Of a DNA stretch of 64,000 nucleotides, positions 18,586 through 27,357 are shown piece by piece (positions within the stretch are counted from its first letter, which is position 1; the number at the start of each line of letters is the position of its first letter). The stretch comes from Cellulomonas_A sp047229345 (GTDB taxonomy: Bacteria; Actinomycetota; Actinomycetes; Actinomycetales; Cellulomonadaceae). Location of the stretch: NCBI RefSeq assembly GCF_047229345.1, contig NZ_JBFTER010000005.1, positions 1 through 64,000 of the forward strand, read 5' to 3'. The translations under genes were made by a program, and so were the position numbers. The notes below the pieces were generated by a model. The model was not told the DNA's origin and searched no databases. It saw nothing but the letters and a program-made list of their open reading frames with translations.

Positions 18586-19286
18586 GCACGGTCGTGCACG
18601 ACAAGGACGCACTGCGCACGCTCGCGGAGCGCGCCGGTGCCGAGCTCGAGGGCGCCCACCCGTTCGAGATCCTGGCCTGGGCGGGCGAGACGTTCGGCGG
18701 CGACCTCGTGGTCGCGTCGTCGATGGGCGACGAGGTGCTCGTGCACCTCGCGAGCCGCGCGGTGCCGGGCGTCGAGGTGATCTTCCTCGACACCGGGTAC
18801 CACTTCGCGGAGACCATCGGGACGCGCGACGCCTTCGCCGAGACCACGGACATCCGGCTGCGCACGATCCTGCCGCTGCGCACCGTCGCGGAGCAGGACG
18901 CCGAGCACGGGCCGCGGCTGCACGACCGCGACCCGAACCTGTGCTGCGCGCTGCGCAAGGTCGAGCCGCTCGAGCGCGGGCTCGCGCCGTACGGCGCCTG
19001 GGTCACCGGGATGCGCCGCGAGGACGCCCCGACCCGCACCGACATCACGGTCGTCGGCTGGGACGCCAAGCGGGACAAGGTCAAGCTCAACCCGCTCGCC
19101 GCGTGGACGCAGGACCAGGTCGACGCGTACGCGACCGAGCACCAGGTCCTGCTGAACCCCCTGCGCCAGCTCGGCTACGCGTCGATCGGGTGCGCGCCCT
19201 GCACGCGGGCGGTCGCCCCGGGTGAGGACCCCCGCGCCGGGCGCTGGTCGGGGAAGGACAAGACGGAATGCGGGCTGCACACATGA
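18582..19286 (+). CDS. cysH: Adenylylsulfate (APS) reductase, thioredoxin-dependent
   Basis: 234 residues. Reduces APS to sulfite. PP-loop-like VVASSMGDEVLVHL near 45 and FLDTGYHF near 68. Carries both cysteine pairs of the 4Fe-4S type, C121-C122 (NLCCALRK) and C204/C207 (GCAPC), plus the catalytic C230 in TECGLH. The four cluster cysteines mark it as an APS reductase rather than a PAPS reductase, which agrees with the absence of a cysC kinase domain in the operon. Coupled by ATGA overlaps to both neighbours. Confidence 0.95.
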   Translation: MSTVVHDKDALRTLAERAGAELEGAHPFEILAWAGETFGGDLVVASSMGDEVLVHLASRAVPGVEVIFLDTGYHFAETIGTRDAFAETTDIRLRTILPLRTVAEQDAEHGPRLHDRDPNLCCALRKVEPLERGLAPYGAWVTGMRREDAPTRTDITVVGWDAKRDKVKLNPLAAWTQDQVDAYATEHQVLLNPLRQLGYASIGCAPCTRAVAPGEDPRAGRWSGKDKTECGLHT

Positions 19287-20230
19287 GCACGGACGTGACC
19301 ACGACAGCGCCGGCCCCGGCCGGTTCCGCCCTCGCGCGCCCCCTGACCCAGCTCGAGGCGCTCGAGTCCGAGGCGATCCACATCTTCCGCGAGGTCGCCG
19401 GGGAGTTCGAGCGCCCGGTGCTGCTGTTCAGCGGCGGCAAGGACTCGATCGTCATGCTGCACCTCGCGCGCAAGGCCTTCTGGCCCGCCGCGGTGCCGTT
19501 CGCCGTCATGCACGTCGACACCGGGCACAACTTCCCCGAGGTGATCGCCTACCGCGACGCCGTGGTGGCCGAGCACCGGCTGCGCCTCGTGGTCGCGAGC
19601 GTGCAGGACGCGATCGACTCGGGTGCCGTCCGGGAGCGCCCCGACGGCTCGCGCAACGCGCTCCAGACGGTCCCGCTGCTCGACGGCATCACCGCACACG
19701 GCTTCGACGCCGTGTTCGGCGGCGGGCGCCGCGACGAGGAGAAGGCCCGCGCCAAGGAGCGCGTGTTCAGCCTGCGCGACGAGTTCGGCCAGTGGGACCC
19801 GCGCCGCCAGCGCCCCGAGCTGTGGGACCTGTACAACGGCCGGCACGCGAAGGGCGAGCACGTGCGCGTGTTCCCGCTCTCGAACTGGACCGAGCTCGAC
19901 GTGTGGCGCTACATCGAGCGCGAGGGCATCCCCCTGCCGGAGATCTACTACGCGCACGAGCGCGAGGTGTTCCAGCGCGACGGCATGTGGCTGGCGCCCG
20001 GGGACTGGGGCGGCCCGCGCGGCGACGAGGTCGTCGAGCGGCGCCGGGTCCGGTACCGCACGGTCGGCGACATGAGCTGCACCGGCGCGGTCGAGTCCGA
20101 CGCCGTGACCGTCGCCGACGTGATCGCCGAGGTCGCCGTGAGCCGGCTCACCGAGCGCGGCGCGACGCGCGCCGACGACCGGGCGTCGGAGGCCGCGATG
20201 GAGGACCGCAAGCGCGAGGGCTACTTCTGA
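19283..20230 (+). CDS. cysD: Sulfate adenylyltransferase small subunit
   Basis: 315 residues, start ATG 19283 overlapping the cysH stop; an upstream in-frame ATG at 19268 lies inside cysH and is less likely. Activates sulfate to APS with the CysN GTPase. PP-loop LLFSGGKDSIVMLHLA at about 47-62, MHVDTGHNFPEV, FGGGRRDEEKARAKER, FPLSNWTELDVWRYI, RYRTVGDMSCTGAV, and C-terminal EAAMEDRKREGYF, all standard. It ends one base into the cysN start codon. Confidence 0.96.
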   Translation: MSTDVTTTAPAPAGSALARPLTQLEALESEAIHIFREVAGEFERPVLLFSGGKDSIVMLHLARKAFWPAAVPFAVMHVDTGHNFPEVIAYRDAVVAEHRLRLVVASVQDAIDSGAVRERPDGSRNALQTVPLLDGITAHGFDAVFGGGRRDEEKARAKERVFSLRDEFGQWDPRRQRPELWDLYNGRHAKGEHVRVFPLSNWTELDVWRYIEREGIPLPEIYYAHEREVFQRDGMWLAPGDWGGPRGDEVVERRRVRYRTVGDMSCTGAVESDAVTVADVIAEVAVSRLTERGATRADDRASEAAMEDRKREGYF

Positions 20231-21615
20231 TGGGGACGACGATGACGCAGCAGGACCACGACGAGCGCGCCGACCCCACGGCGGGGCTCGCGACCGGGCT
20301 CGGCGCCTCGACGCACCACGAGCGCGAGCTGCTCCGGCTCGCCACGGCCGGCTCCGTCGACGACGGGAAGAGCACGCTCATCGGGCGCCTGCTCTACGAC
20401 ACGAAGTCGGTGCTCGCCGACCAGCTCGCCGCCGTCGAGCGCGCCAGCCAGGCCCGCGGCGGCGAGGTCGTGGACCTCGCTCTGCTGACCGACGGCCTGC
20501 GCGCCGAGCGCGAGCAGGGCATCACGATCGACGTCGCCTACCGGTACTTCTCGACCGCGACGCGCGCGTTCGTGCTCGCGGACACCCCCGGCCACGTGCA
20601 GTACACCCGCAACATGGTCACGGGCGCCTCGACCGCCGAGCTGGCGATCGTGCTCGTCGACGCACGCAAGGGCGTGCTCGAGCAGACCCGACGGCACGCG
20701 ACCATCGCGGCGCTGCTGGGCGTCCCGCACGTCGTGCTCGCGGTCAACAAGATGGACCTCGTCGGCTTCGACGAGGCGACGTTCACCGCGATCGCCGACG
20801 AGTTCACGCTCTACGCGGCGGGCCTCGGCGTGCACGACGTGCAGGCGATCCCGCTCTCGGCGCTCGCGGGCGACAACGTCGTGGACCGCTCGGGGCGCAC
20901 GCCCTGGTACGCCGGGCCGACGCTGCTCGAGCACCTCGAGGCCGTCCCGGTCGACCGCGACCCGACGACCGAGCCGCTGCGCTTCCCGGTGCAGTACGTG
21001 ATCCGGCCGCAGACGCCCGAGCACCCCGACTACCGCGGCTACGCGGGCCGGATCGCGTCGGGCGTCGTGCGGGTCGGCGACGACGTCGTGGTGCTGCCCT
21101 CGGGCAGGCGGACGAGCGTCGTCGGGATCGACACGTTCGACGGTGAGCTCGACGTCGCCCACGCGCCGCAGTCCGTCACGCTGCGCCTGGCCGACGACGT
21201 CGACATCTCCCGCGGCGACGTCCTCGCCCCGGCCGCGGACGCCCCCGTCACCGGCGCCGACCTGACCGGCACGCTGTGCTGGCTCGCGGACGCCCCGTCC
21301 GTGCCCGGCGCGCGCGTGCTCGTGCGCTCGGGGACCCGCACCGTGCGGGCGATCCTGCGCACCGTCGACTCGCGCCTGCACATCGACACCCTCACCGTCG
21401 AGCCGGGCGTCGACCGCCTCGAGCTCAACGACATCGGCACGGTGCAGCTGCGCCTCGCCGAGCCGATCGTGCTCGACGACTACGCCGAGCACCGCCGCAC
21501 GGGCGCGTTCCTGCTCGTCGACCCCGCCGACGGCACGACGCTCGCGGCCGGGATGGTCGGCCCCTCGTCCGTCGTCGGGCTCGCCGGCGCGGAGGAGCGA
21601 TGTCGCGCGCTCTGA
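20230..21615 (+). CDS. cysN: Sulfate adenylyltransferase large subunit (GTPase)
   Basis: 461 residues. EF-Tu-like GTPase that powers APS formation. P-loop GSVDDGKS at about 41-48, GITIDVAYRYF switch I, DTPGH switch II, NKMD specificity motif near 175. The beta-barrel domains follow. There is no fused CysC APS kinase, so sulfate flows through APS directly to CysH. Start ATG 20230 shares its first base with the cysD stop; a second Met at 20242 is possible. Stop is 45 bases before the transporter genes. Confidence 0.95.
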   Translation: MGTTMTQQDHDERADPTAGLATGLGASTHHERELLRLATAGSVDDGKSTLIGRLLYDTKSVLADQLAAVERASQARGGEVVDLALLTDGLRAEREQGITIDVAYRYFSTATRAFVLADTPGHVQYTRNMVTGASTAELAIVLVDARKGVLEQTRRHATIAALLGVPHVVLAVNKMDLVGFDEATFTAIADEFTLYAAGLGVHDVQAIPLSALAGDNVVDRSGRTPWYAGPTLLEHLEAVPVDRDPTTEPLRFPVQYVIRPQTPEHPDYRGYAGRIASGVVRVGDDVVVLPSGRRTSVVGIDTFDGELDVAHAPQSVTLRLADDVDISRGDVLAPAADAPVTGADLTGTLCWLADAPSVPGARVLVRSGTRTVRAILRTVDSRLHIDTLTVEPGVDRLELNDIGTVQLRLAEPIVLDDYAEHRRTGAFLLVDPADGTTLAAGMVGPSSVVGLAGAEERCRAL

Positions 21616-21660
21616 GCTGAGCGCCCGCGTCATCCCCTCCCCCCGAAGGACACCTCTGTC

Positions 21661-22773
21661 ATGACCGCCCTCCGTCGTCCTCGTCGTACCCATCGCACGA
21701 CCCGCGCCCTCGTCGCGTCCGCCGCCCTCGTCGCCGTCCTCGCCGCGTGCTCCTCCGCGGGCGGCGCCGAGACGCCCGACGACTCCGCCGTGACCGCGGG
21801 CGGCGACGCCGAGGCCCCCGAGCTCCGGCTCGGGTACTTCGCGAACATCACGCACGCCACGCCCCTCGTCGGGGTCGCGGACGGCACGTTCGCCGAGGCG
21901 CTCGGCGACACCGAGCTGCGGACCGACATCTTCAACGCGGGCCCGGCGGCGGTCGAGGCGCTGTTCAGCGGTGGCCTCGACGCGACCTACATCGGCCCCA
22001 ACCCGGCGATCAACGCGTTCGCGAAGTCCGACGGCGAGGCCATCCGCATCGTCGGCGGCGCGACCTCGGGCGGCGCCCAGCTCGTCGTCCGGGAGGGCAT
22101 CGACGACGTCGAGGACCTGCGCGGCGCGGCGCTCGCGACGCCCCAGCTCGGCAACACCCAGGACGTCGCGCTGCGAGCCTGGCTGCTCGAGGAAGGCCTC
22201 AAGACGTCCGTGACCGGCGGCCAGAACGACGTCGAGATCACCCCGCAGGAGAACGCGCAGACGCTCGACCTGTTCAAGCAGGGCTCGCTCGACGGCGCGT
22301 GGCTGCCCGAGCCCTGGGCCTCGCGCCTCGTCCTCGAGGGCGGCGCGAAGGTCCTGCTCGACGAGAAGGAGCTGTGGCCCGAGGGCGACTACGTCACGAC
22401 GCACCTCATCGTCCGCACGGAGTTCCTCGAGCAGTACCCCGGCACCGTCAAGAAGCTCCTCGAGGCGCAGGTCACCACCAACGAGTGGATCGCGGCGAAC
22501 GCCGAGGAGGCGGCGACGGTCGCCAACACCGCGATCGGCGAGCTCACGGGCAAGCAGCTCGGGGAGGACGTCCTCGCGCGTGCCTGGCCGAACCTGCGCA
22601 TCACGAACGACCCGGTCGCGTCCTCGCTCCAGCTCTCGGCGGACCACGCCGCGTCGGTGGGCGTCTCCGACGAGGTCGAGCTCGACGGCATCTACGACCT
22701 GTCCCTCCTCAACGCCGTCCTCACCGAGCGCGGCGAGACTGCCGTCTCGGCCGCCGGGCTCGGAACGGAGTAG
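21661..22773 (+). CDS. Lipoprotein substrate-binding component of an SsuA/TauA/NrtA-type ABC importer
   Basis: 370 residues. Signal peptide with Arg-rich n-region, hydrophobic ALVASAALVAVLAAC and lipobox cysteine C30. Mature part matches the NMT1/SsuA family: LRLGYFANITHATPLVGVADG, FNAGPAAVEALFSGGLDATYIGPNPAIN, VREGIDDVEDLRGAALATPQLGNTQDV, and WLPEPWASRLV. An inner-membrane-anchored receptor. In this operon it likely captures a sulfur source (sulfonate, sulfate ester or similar), but nitrate/taurine relatives share the fold and the ligand cannot be read. A GAAGGA ribosome site precedes it. Confidence 0.9.
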   Translation: MTALRRPRRTHRTTRALVASAALVAVLAACSSAGGAETPDDSAVTAGGDAEAPELRLGYFANITHATPLVGVADGTFAEALGDTELRTDIFNAGPAAVEALFSGGLDATYIGPNPAINAFAKSDGEAIRIVGGATSGGAQLVVREGIDDVEDLRGAALATPQLGNTQDVALRAWLLEEGLKTSVTGGQNDVEITPQENAQTLDLFKQGSLDGAWLPEPWASRLVLEGGAKVLLDEKELWPEGDYVTTHLIVRTEFLEQYPGTVKKLLEAQVTTNEWIAANAEEAATVANTAIGELTGKQLGEDVLARAWPNLRITNDPVASSLQLSADHAASVGVSDEVELDGIYDLSLLNAVLTERGETAVSAAGLGTE

Positions 22774-22775
22774 CG

Positions 22776-23594
22776 ATGACGAGCGTCTCGACCGCCGCGG
22801 CGGCCACCACCGCCTCCGCCGTGCCCACGGCGGGCACGGCGGCGCACACCGCGTCCGCCGCCGTCCGTCTGCTCGGCGTCACCAAGCACTTCGGCGACGC
22901 CAGCCGCCCACCCGTGCTCGACCGGATCGACCTCACCGTCGCCCCCGGCGAGTTCGTCTGCCTGCTCGGGGCCTCCGGGTGCGGCAAGTCGACGCTGCTG
23001 TCGCTCGTCGCCGGGCTCGATGCCCCGAGCGACGGCACGGTCGAGGTCCCCGACGGCCGGCCCGCGCTGATGTTCCAGGAGCCGGCGCTCTACCCCTGGC
23101 TCACCGCGGGCCAGAACATCGAGCTCGCGCTGCGGCTGCGCGGCGTCGGGCGCCAGGCCCGGCGGGCCGAGGCGGACCGGCTGCTCGCGCTCGTGCACCT
23201 CGAGGGCTCGCACGCCAAGCGCGTGCACGAGCTCTCGGGCGGCATGCGCCAGCGGGTCGCGCTCGCCCGGGCCCTCGCGCAGGAGGGCCGCGTCCTGCTC
23301 ATGGACGAGCCGTTCGCGGCGCTCGACGCGATCACGCGCGACGTGATGCACGACGAGCTCACCCGGATCTGGCGCGAGACCGGGCTGTCGGTCGTCTTCG
23401 TGACCCACAACGTGCGCGAGGCGGTCCGGCTGGGGCAGCGCGTCGTGCTGCTCTCGTCGCGGCCCGGCCGCATCGTCCGCGAGTGGACCGTCGACCTGCC
23501 GCACCCGCGCCGGATCGAGGACTCCGGTGTCGCCGAGCTCTCGGTCGAGATCACCGACCACCTGCGACAGGAGATCTCCCGCCATGGCCGCTGA
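22776..23594 (+). CDS. ABC importer ATPase, SsuB/TauB type
   Basis: 272 residues. Walker A GASGCGKST at about 65-73, Q-loop MFQEPALYPWLT, signature LSGGMRQR at about 153-160, Walker B VLLMDEPFAALD, and H-loop FVTHNVREAV. The first 30 residues are Ala/Thr-rich and dispensable-looking. Starts two bases after the binding-protein stop and overlaps the permease start by 11 bases. Energises the sulfur-source importer. Confidence 0.93.
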   Translation: MTSVSTAAAATTASAVPTAGTAAHTASAAVRLLGVTKHFGDASRPPVLDRIDLTVAPGEFVCLLGASGCGKSTLLSLVAGLDAPSDGTVEVPDGRPALMFQEPALYPWLTAGQNIELALRLRGVGRQARRAEADRLLALVHLEGSHAKRVHELSGGMRQRVALARALAQEGRVLLMDEPFAALDAITRDVMHDELTRIWRETGLSVVFVTHNVREAVRLGQRVVLLSSRPGRIVREWTVDLPHPRRIEDSGVAELSVEITDHLRQEISRHGR

Positions 23595-24486
23595 CACGAC
23601 GCGCACCGCGTCCCCCGGCCGCGTCGATGCCCGTGCCCTCGAGGCGGGCCTCGACGCGCTCGAGACCGCCGTCGTCGCCCCGCGGCGCAGCCGCTGGAGC
23701 ACCGCCTGGTCGGCGTTCTGGCCGACCACGCTCGCGCTCGGGGTCTTCGTCGCCCTGTGGCAGCTCGTCTACCTCGCCGGGGTCAAGCCGGCGTACGCCC
23801 TCCCGGGCCCGGCGGACGTCGCCACGACGTTCGTCGGCATCCTCCAGGACGGCACCGCCCTCAAGGCCAGTGCGCTGAGCCTGCAGCGCGGTGGCGTCGG
23901 GTTCGTCGTGTCCGTCGTCATCGGGGTGGTCCTCGGGGTCGCGATGGCGACGATCCCGCTGCTGCGCCGGGCGATCGGCCCCATGATCACGGGCCTGCAG
24001 TCGCTCCCGTCGATCGCGTGGGTGCCGGCGGCGGTCATCTGGTTCGGGCTGAGCAACACCACGATCTTCGCGGTCGTGCTGCTCGGCGCCGTGCCGTCGA
24101 TCGTCAACGGCCTGCTCACAGGGGTGGACCAGGTGCCGCCGCTGTTCCTGCGGGTCGGGCGCGTCCTCGGCGCCCGCGGCTGGGACCGGATCCGGTTCGT
24201 GCTGCTGCCCGCGGCGCTCCCCGGCTTCCTCGGGGGGCTCAAGCAGGGCTGGGCGTTCGCCTGGCGCTCGCTCATGGCGGCCGAGCTCATCACGAACGCC
24301 CCGCGCCTGGGCACCGGGCTCGGCCAGGTCCTCGACCTCGGGCGCACGCTGAGCGACATGTCGCTCGTGATCGCGGCGATCTTCCTCATCTTCGCCGTTG
24401 GCATCGCCATCGAGCTCCTGGTGTTCTCCCCGCTCGAGCGGCGCGTGCTGCACGCGCGAGGTTTGACCGGCCTGGCAGGCCAGTGA
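23584..24486 (+). CDS. ABC importer permease, SsuC/TauC type
   Basis: 300 residues from the ATG at 23584. About six membrane helices, beginning with FWPTTLALGVFVALWQLVYLAG, and the EAA loop region around GRVLGARGWDRIRFVLLPAALPGFLGGLKQ that docks on the ATPase. Typical BPD_transp_1 permease of the nitrate/sulfonate/taurine branch. A cytosolic N-terminal 45 residues is longer than usual. Overlaps the ATPase by 11 bases and the next gene by four. Confidence 0.93.
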   Translation: MAADTTRTASPGRVDARALEAGLDALETAVVAPRRSRWSTAWSAFWPTTLALGVFVALWQLVYLAGVKPAYALPGPADVATTFVGILQDGTALKASALSLQRGGVGFVVSVVIGVVLGVAMATIPLLRRAIGPMITGLQSLPSIAWVPAAVIWFGLSNTTIFAVVLLGAVPSIVNGLLTGVDQVPPLFLRVGRVLGARGWDRIRFVLLPAALPGFLGGLKQGWAFAWRSLMAAELITNAPRLGTGLGQVLDLGRTLSDMSLVIAAIFLIFAVGIAIELLVFSPLERRVLHARGLTGLAGQ

Positions 24487-25877
24487 CAGGGTCCGCTCCT
24501 GTGCGGCTCCCCCTCCTGCTCGACGTCCGTGACCGGCTCGTCCTCGTCGTCGGGGGCGGGCCGGTCGCCGCTCGTCGTGCCGCCGGGCTCGTCGAGGCGG
24601 GCGCGCGCGTGCGGGTCGTCGCACCCGAGGTCGTCGACGAGCTCGCGGCGCTCGCCGCCCGGGGAGCCGTGACGCACGAGGCCCGCCGCTACGCCCCGGG
24701 GGACCTCGACGGCGCCTGGCTCGCCTACACCGCGACCGGGCACCCCGAGACGGACGCCCGCGTGGCGTCCGACGCCGAGGACGCCCGCGTCTGGTGCTCG
24801 AAGGGCGGCGACCCCGCGGCGTCCCGCGCGTGGACCCCGTCGGTGGCCCGCGCCGGTGACGTGACCGTCGCGGTCGGCGCGGGCGGGGACCCCCGGCGCG
24901 CGGCCGCGATCAAGGACGCCGTCGCGCTGCTGCTCGACACCGGCGCGCTGCCCGTGCGCCGCCGGCGGCCGGGACCGGGTGCGGTCGCGCTCGTCGGCGG
25001 CGGGCCCGGTGCGCGCGACCTCATCACGACGCGGGGACGCCGGCTGCTCGCGGAGGCCGACGTCGTCGTCGTCGACCGGCTCGCACCGCGCGAGCTGCTC
25101 GACGAGCTCGACCCCGACGTCGAGGTCATCGAGGCCGGCAAGACGGCCCACCGGCACACGCTGACCCAGGACCAGATCAACGCCGTCCTCGTCGAGCGGG
25201 CGCTCGCGGGCCGGCGGGTCGTCCGGCTCAAGGGCGGCGACCCGTTCGTGCTCGGGCGGGGCAGCGAGGAGGTCCTCGCGTGCGTCGCCGCCGGCGTCCC
25301 CGTCGAGGTCGTGCCCGGCGTCACGAGCGCCATCGCGGTCCCGGGCGCCGCGGGGATCCCGGTCACGCACCGGGGGCTCTCGCGCCAGGTGACGATCGTC
25401 TCGGCGCACGAGGCGCAGCCGGACTGGGGCTCGCTCGCTGCGCTCGAGGGCACGCTCGTGCTGCTCATGGGCGTCGGCCAGCTGCGCGACCAGGCCGCGC
25501 GCCTCGTCGAGCACGGCAAGGACGCGTCGACCCCCGTCGCGATCGTCGAGCGCGGGACCACGCCGGAGCAGCGCACCACCCGGGGCACGCTCGCCGGCAT
25601 CGCGGACGCCGCCGACGCCGCCGGGGTCCGCTCCCCCGCGGTCATCGTCATCGGCGAGGTCGCCGGCCTCGTGCTCGACGCCGCGCCGGCGGCAGCGCCG
25701 GGCACGACAGGAGCCGGCCGTGGCACCGGCGGCGGCGCCGGGCCGGACGTGCCGGGCGCCGTCGAGCCGTCGAAGGTCGAGCCGTCGGGTGCGGAGCCGT
25801 CACGGAGCGACCAGTCGCAGGGCGAGCCGTCGCAGGGCGAGCCGGCGGGCGCCGACCCGGGCACCCCCGCAGACTGA
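24483..25877 (+). CDS. cysG: Siroheme synthase: precorrin-2 dehydrogenase fused to uroporphyrinogen-III C-methyltransferase (CysG-like)
   Basis: 464 residues; GTG at 24483 overlaps the permease stop (GTG 24501 is an alternative). N-terminal half is an NAD-binding dehydrogenase/ferrochelatase-like domain (LLLDVRDRLVLVVGGGPVAARRAAGLV). From about 160 the SUMT domain: ALVGGGPGARDLITTRGRRLL, VVDRLAP, RLKGGDPFVLGRGSEEV, VPGVTSAIAVPGAAGIPVTHRG and VIVIGEVAGL. It makes siroheme for sulfite reductase, consistent with its place in this operon. The last 50 residues are a Glu-Pro-Ser-rich repetitive tail with a tandem 15-base repeat near 25815-25845, probably disordered. Confidence 0.92.
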   Translation: MTGSAPVRLPLLLDVRDRLVLVVGGGPVAARRAAGLVEAGARVRVVAPEVVDELAALAARGAVTHEARRYAPGDLDGAWLAYTATGHPETDARVASDAEDARVWCSKGGDPAASRAWTPSVARAGDVTVAVGAGGDPRRAAAIKDAVALLLDTGALPVRRRRPGPGAVALVGGGPGARDLITTRGRRLLAEADVVVVDRLAPRELLDELDPDVEVIEAGKTAHRHTLTQDQINAVLVERALAGRRVVRLKGGDPFVLGRGSEEVLACVAAGVPVEVVPGVTSAIAVPGAAGIPVTHRGLSRQVTIVSAHEAQPDWGSLAALEGTLVLLMGVGQLRDQAARLVEHGKDASTPVAIVERGTTPEQRTTRGTLAGIADAADAAGVRSPAVIVIGEVAGLVLDAAPAAAPGTTGAGRGTGGGAGPDVPGAVEPSKVEPSGAEPSRSDQSQGEPSQGEPAGADPGTPAD

Positions 25878-25881
25878 CCCC

Positions 25882-26679
25882 GTGCCCGCACCCACGTTCG
25901 ACGTCCTGCTGCCGCTCGCCCGCGCGGGCGACCGCTTCCCGCCCGACCCGGACGAGCGCGCCCTGCTCGACCTGTACGCCCACCCCGACCCGGCACCGGG
26001 GCGGAGCAGCTGCGTCCGGGCGGCGATGGTGTCGACGCTCGACGGCTCGGCGACGGGACCGGACGGCCGCTCGGGCACGATCAACAACGCCGCGGACCAC
26101 CGCGCGTTCGTCGTCCAGCGCGCGGTCGCGGACGTGCTGCTCGTCGGAGCCGGCACCGCGCGCGCCGAGGGGTACCGCGAGCTCCCGCTGCCCGAGCCGC
26201 TGCGTGCGGCCCGGGTGCACCGCGGGCAGTCCCCGGACGTCACGCTCGCGCTGGTGTCGCGGTCGGGGTCGATCCCCGAGGACCTCCTGCACGCACCGTC
26301 CGCGCCGCTCGTCGTGACGTCGGCGGCGAGCCCCCGGCTCGCGGCGCTGCGCGCCTCGGTCAGCGCCGACCGGCTCGTCGTCGCCGGCGACGAGGACGTG
26401 GACCTCGCCCGTGCGCTCGAGGCGCTCGCGGAGCGCGGGCTCGTGCGGGTGCTGGCCGAGGGCGGCCCGCACCTGCTGGCCGACCTCGTCGCGGGCGGCC
26501 TCGTCGACGAGCTGTGCCTCACGACGAGCCCGGTGCTCGTCGGCGGCCCGGGTCCGCGCGTCCTCGACTCGGGCACGTGGTTGCCGGCCGCCGTCGCGAC
26601 GACCCCGGTGCACCTGCTGCACGCGGACGGCGTCCTCGTCGGCCGCTGGACGCTGCGTCACCACGCGGGGCAGAACTGA
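25882..26679 (+). CDS. RibD C-terminal domain (pyrimidine reductase/DHFR-like) protein
   Basis: 265 residues from the GTG at 25882, four bases after the CysG-like stop. Resembles the reductase half of RibD without the deaminase half: SCVRAAMVSTLDGSATGPDGRSGTINNAADHRAF, VLLVGAGTARAEGY, VRVLAEGGPHLLADLVAGGLVDELCLTTSPVLVGGPGPRV. These bind NADPH and a pyrimidine or pteridine-like substrate. Free-standing members in actinobacteria are widespread and of uncertain role. It probably ends the long sulfur operon, though it may also have its own promoter. Confidence 0.87.
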   Translation: MPAPTFDVLLPLARAGDRFPPDPDERALLDLYAHPDPAPGRSSCVRAAMVSTLDGSATGPDGRSGTINNAADHRAFVVQRAVADVLLVGAGTARAEGYRELPLPEPLRAARVHRGQSPDVTLALVSRSGSIPEDLLHAPSAPLVVTSAASPRLAALRASVSADRLVVAGDEDVDLARALEALAERGLVRVLAEGGPHLLADLVAGGLVDELCLTTSPVLVGGPGPRVLDSGTWLPAAVATTPVHLLHADGVLVGRWTLRHHAGQN

Positions 26680-26735
26680 CGCAGCCGGACCACGTCGGCA
26701 CGCGGTGACGGACCGCGCACCGCGGGGCCGCGCAC

Positions 26736-26748
26736 TAGGCTCCCCCAC
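26736..26748 (+). promoter_or_regulatory. Leaderless-type -10 for the gene at 26749
   Basis: TAGGCT (26736-26741) followed by seven bases and the GTG start. This is the expected TANNNT-N6/7-start geometry of a transcript that begins at the start codon. No ribosome site precedes the GTG, which supports it. Confidence 0.6.
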
Positions 26749-27234
26749 GTGACTGACACGATCCTGGTCCTGACCGAGGACACGCTCGCCTCCGCCGACG
26801 TCGCGCACATCGTGTCGCTGCACGAGGGCGAGACGCTCGCGTACCGCGTCCTCGTGCCCGCCGACACCGAGCGCAACCTGCTCGTCTCCCTCATCGACCA
26901 GCTCAGCCTCGGCGAGCTGCGTGAGGCCCTCGACACGGTCCGCGGACGCGATCCCGAGCCGCGCGCCGCCCGCGCGACGGCCGCCGACCAGCTCGCGGAG
27001 AGCCTCGCCGCGTTCGCGGAGGCGGGTCGTGACGCCGCCGGCGAGGTCGTGTCGGACGACCCGCTGCCCGCGCTGCGCGCCGCGATCGCGCAGGGCCCGG
27101 TGCGCGAGGTCGTCGTCGTGACGTACCCGCACGCCGTCGAGGACACCTTCCACCGCGACTGGGCGTCGCGTGCGCGCGAGGAGCTCGACGTCCCCGTCCT
27201 GCACCTGTACGCGGGGACCAGCGAGCTCGGCTGA
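26749..27234 (+). CDS. Conserved actinobacterial protein, possibly universal-stress-like fold
   Basis: 161 residues, GTG start. No catalytic motif that I recognise. The N-terminus (ILVLTEDTLASADVAHIVSLH, YRVLVPADTERNLLVSLIDQLSLGEL) and C-terminus (VREVVVVTYPHAVEDTFHRDWASRAREELDVPVLHLYAG) alternate strands and helices like a USP/HUP fold, with a charged helical insert between. Orthologues occur beside pyrimidine-reductase genes in related genomes, as here. Product unknown; coding status is well supported by conservation of pattern and the leaderless promoter. Confidence 0.8.
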   Translation: MTDTILVLTEDTLASADVAHIVSLHEGETLAYRVLVPADTERNLLVSLIDQLSLGELREALDTVRGRDPEPRAARATAADQLAESLAAFAEAGRDAAGEVVSDDPLPALRAAIAQGPVREVVVVTYPHAVEDTFHRDWASRAREELDVPVLHLYAGTSELG

Positions 27235-27278
27235 CCGCTCTCGGCGCCAGGCCCGGCTCCACCCCGCCCCCGCACACC

Positions 27279-27315
27279 ACGACGCCGGGCCCCCGAGGAG
27301 GGGACCCGGCGTCGT
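27279..27315. terminator. Bidirectional terminator hairpin
   Basis: ACGACGCCGGG (27279-27289) pairs with CCCGGCGTCGT (27305-27315); further C/G pairs extend the stem inside. It lies between convergent genes ending at 27234 (+) and 27358 (-). Confidence 0.85.
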
Positions 27316-27357
27316 CGCGTCGTGCGTGCGTGCCCGGGCGGTCAGGCCCGGTGCCGC

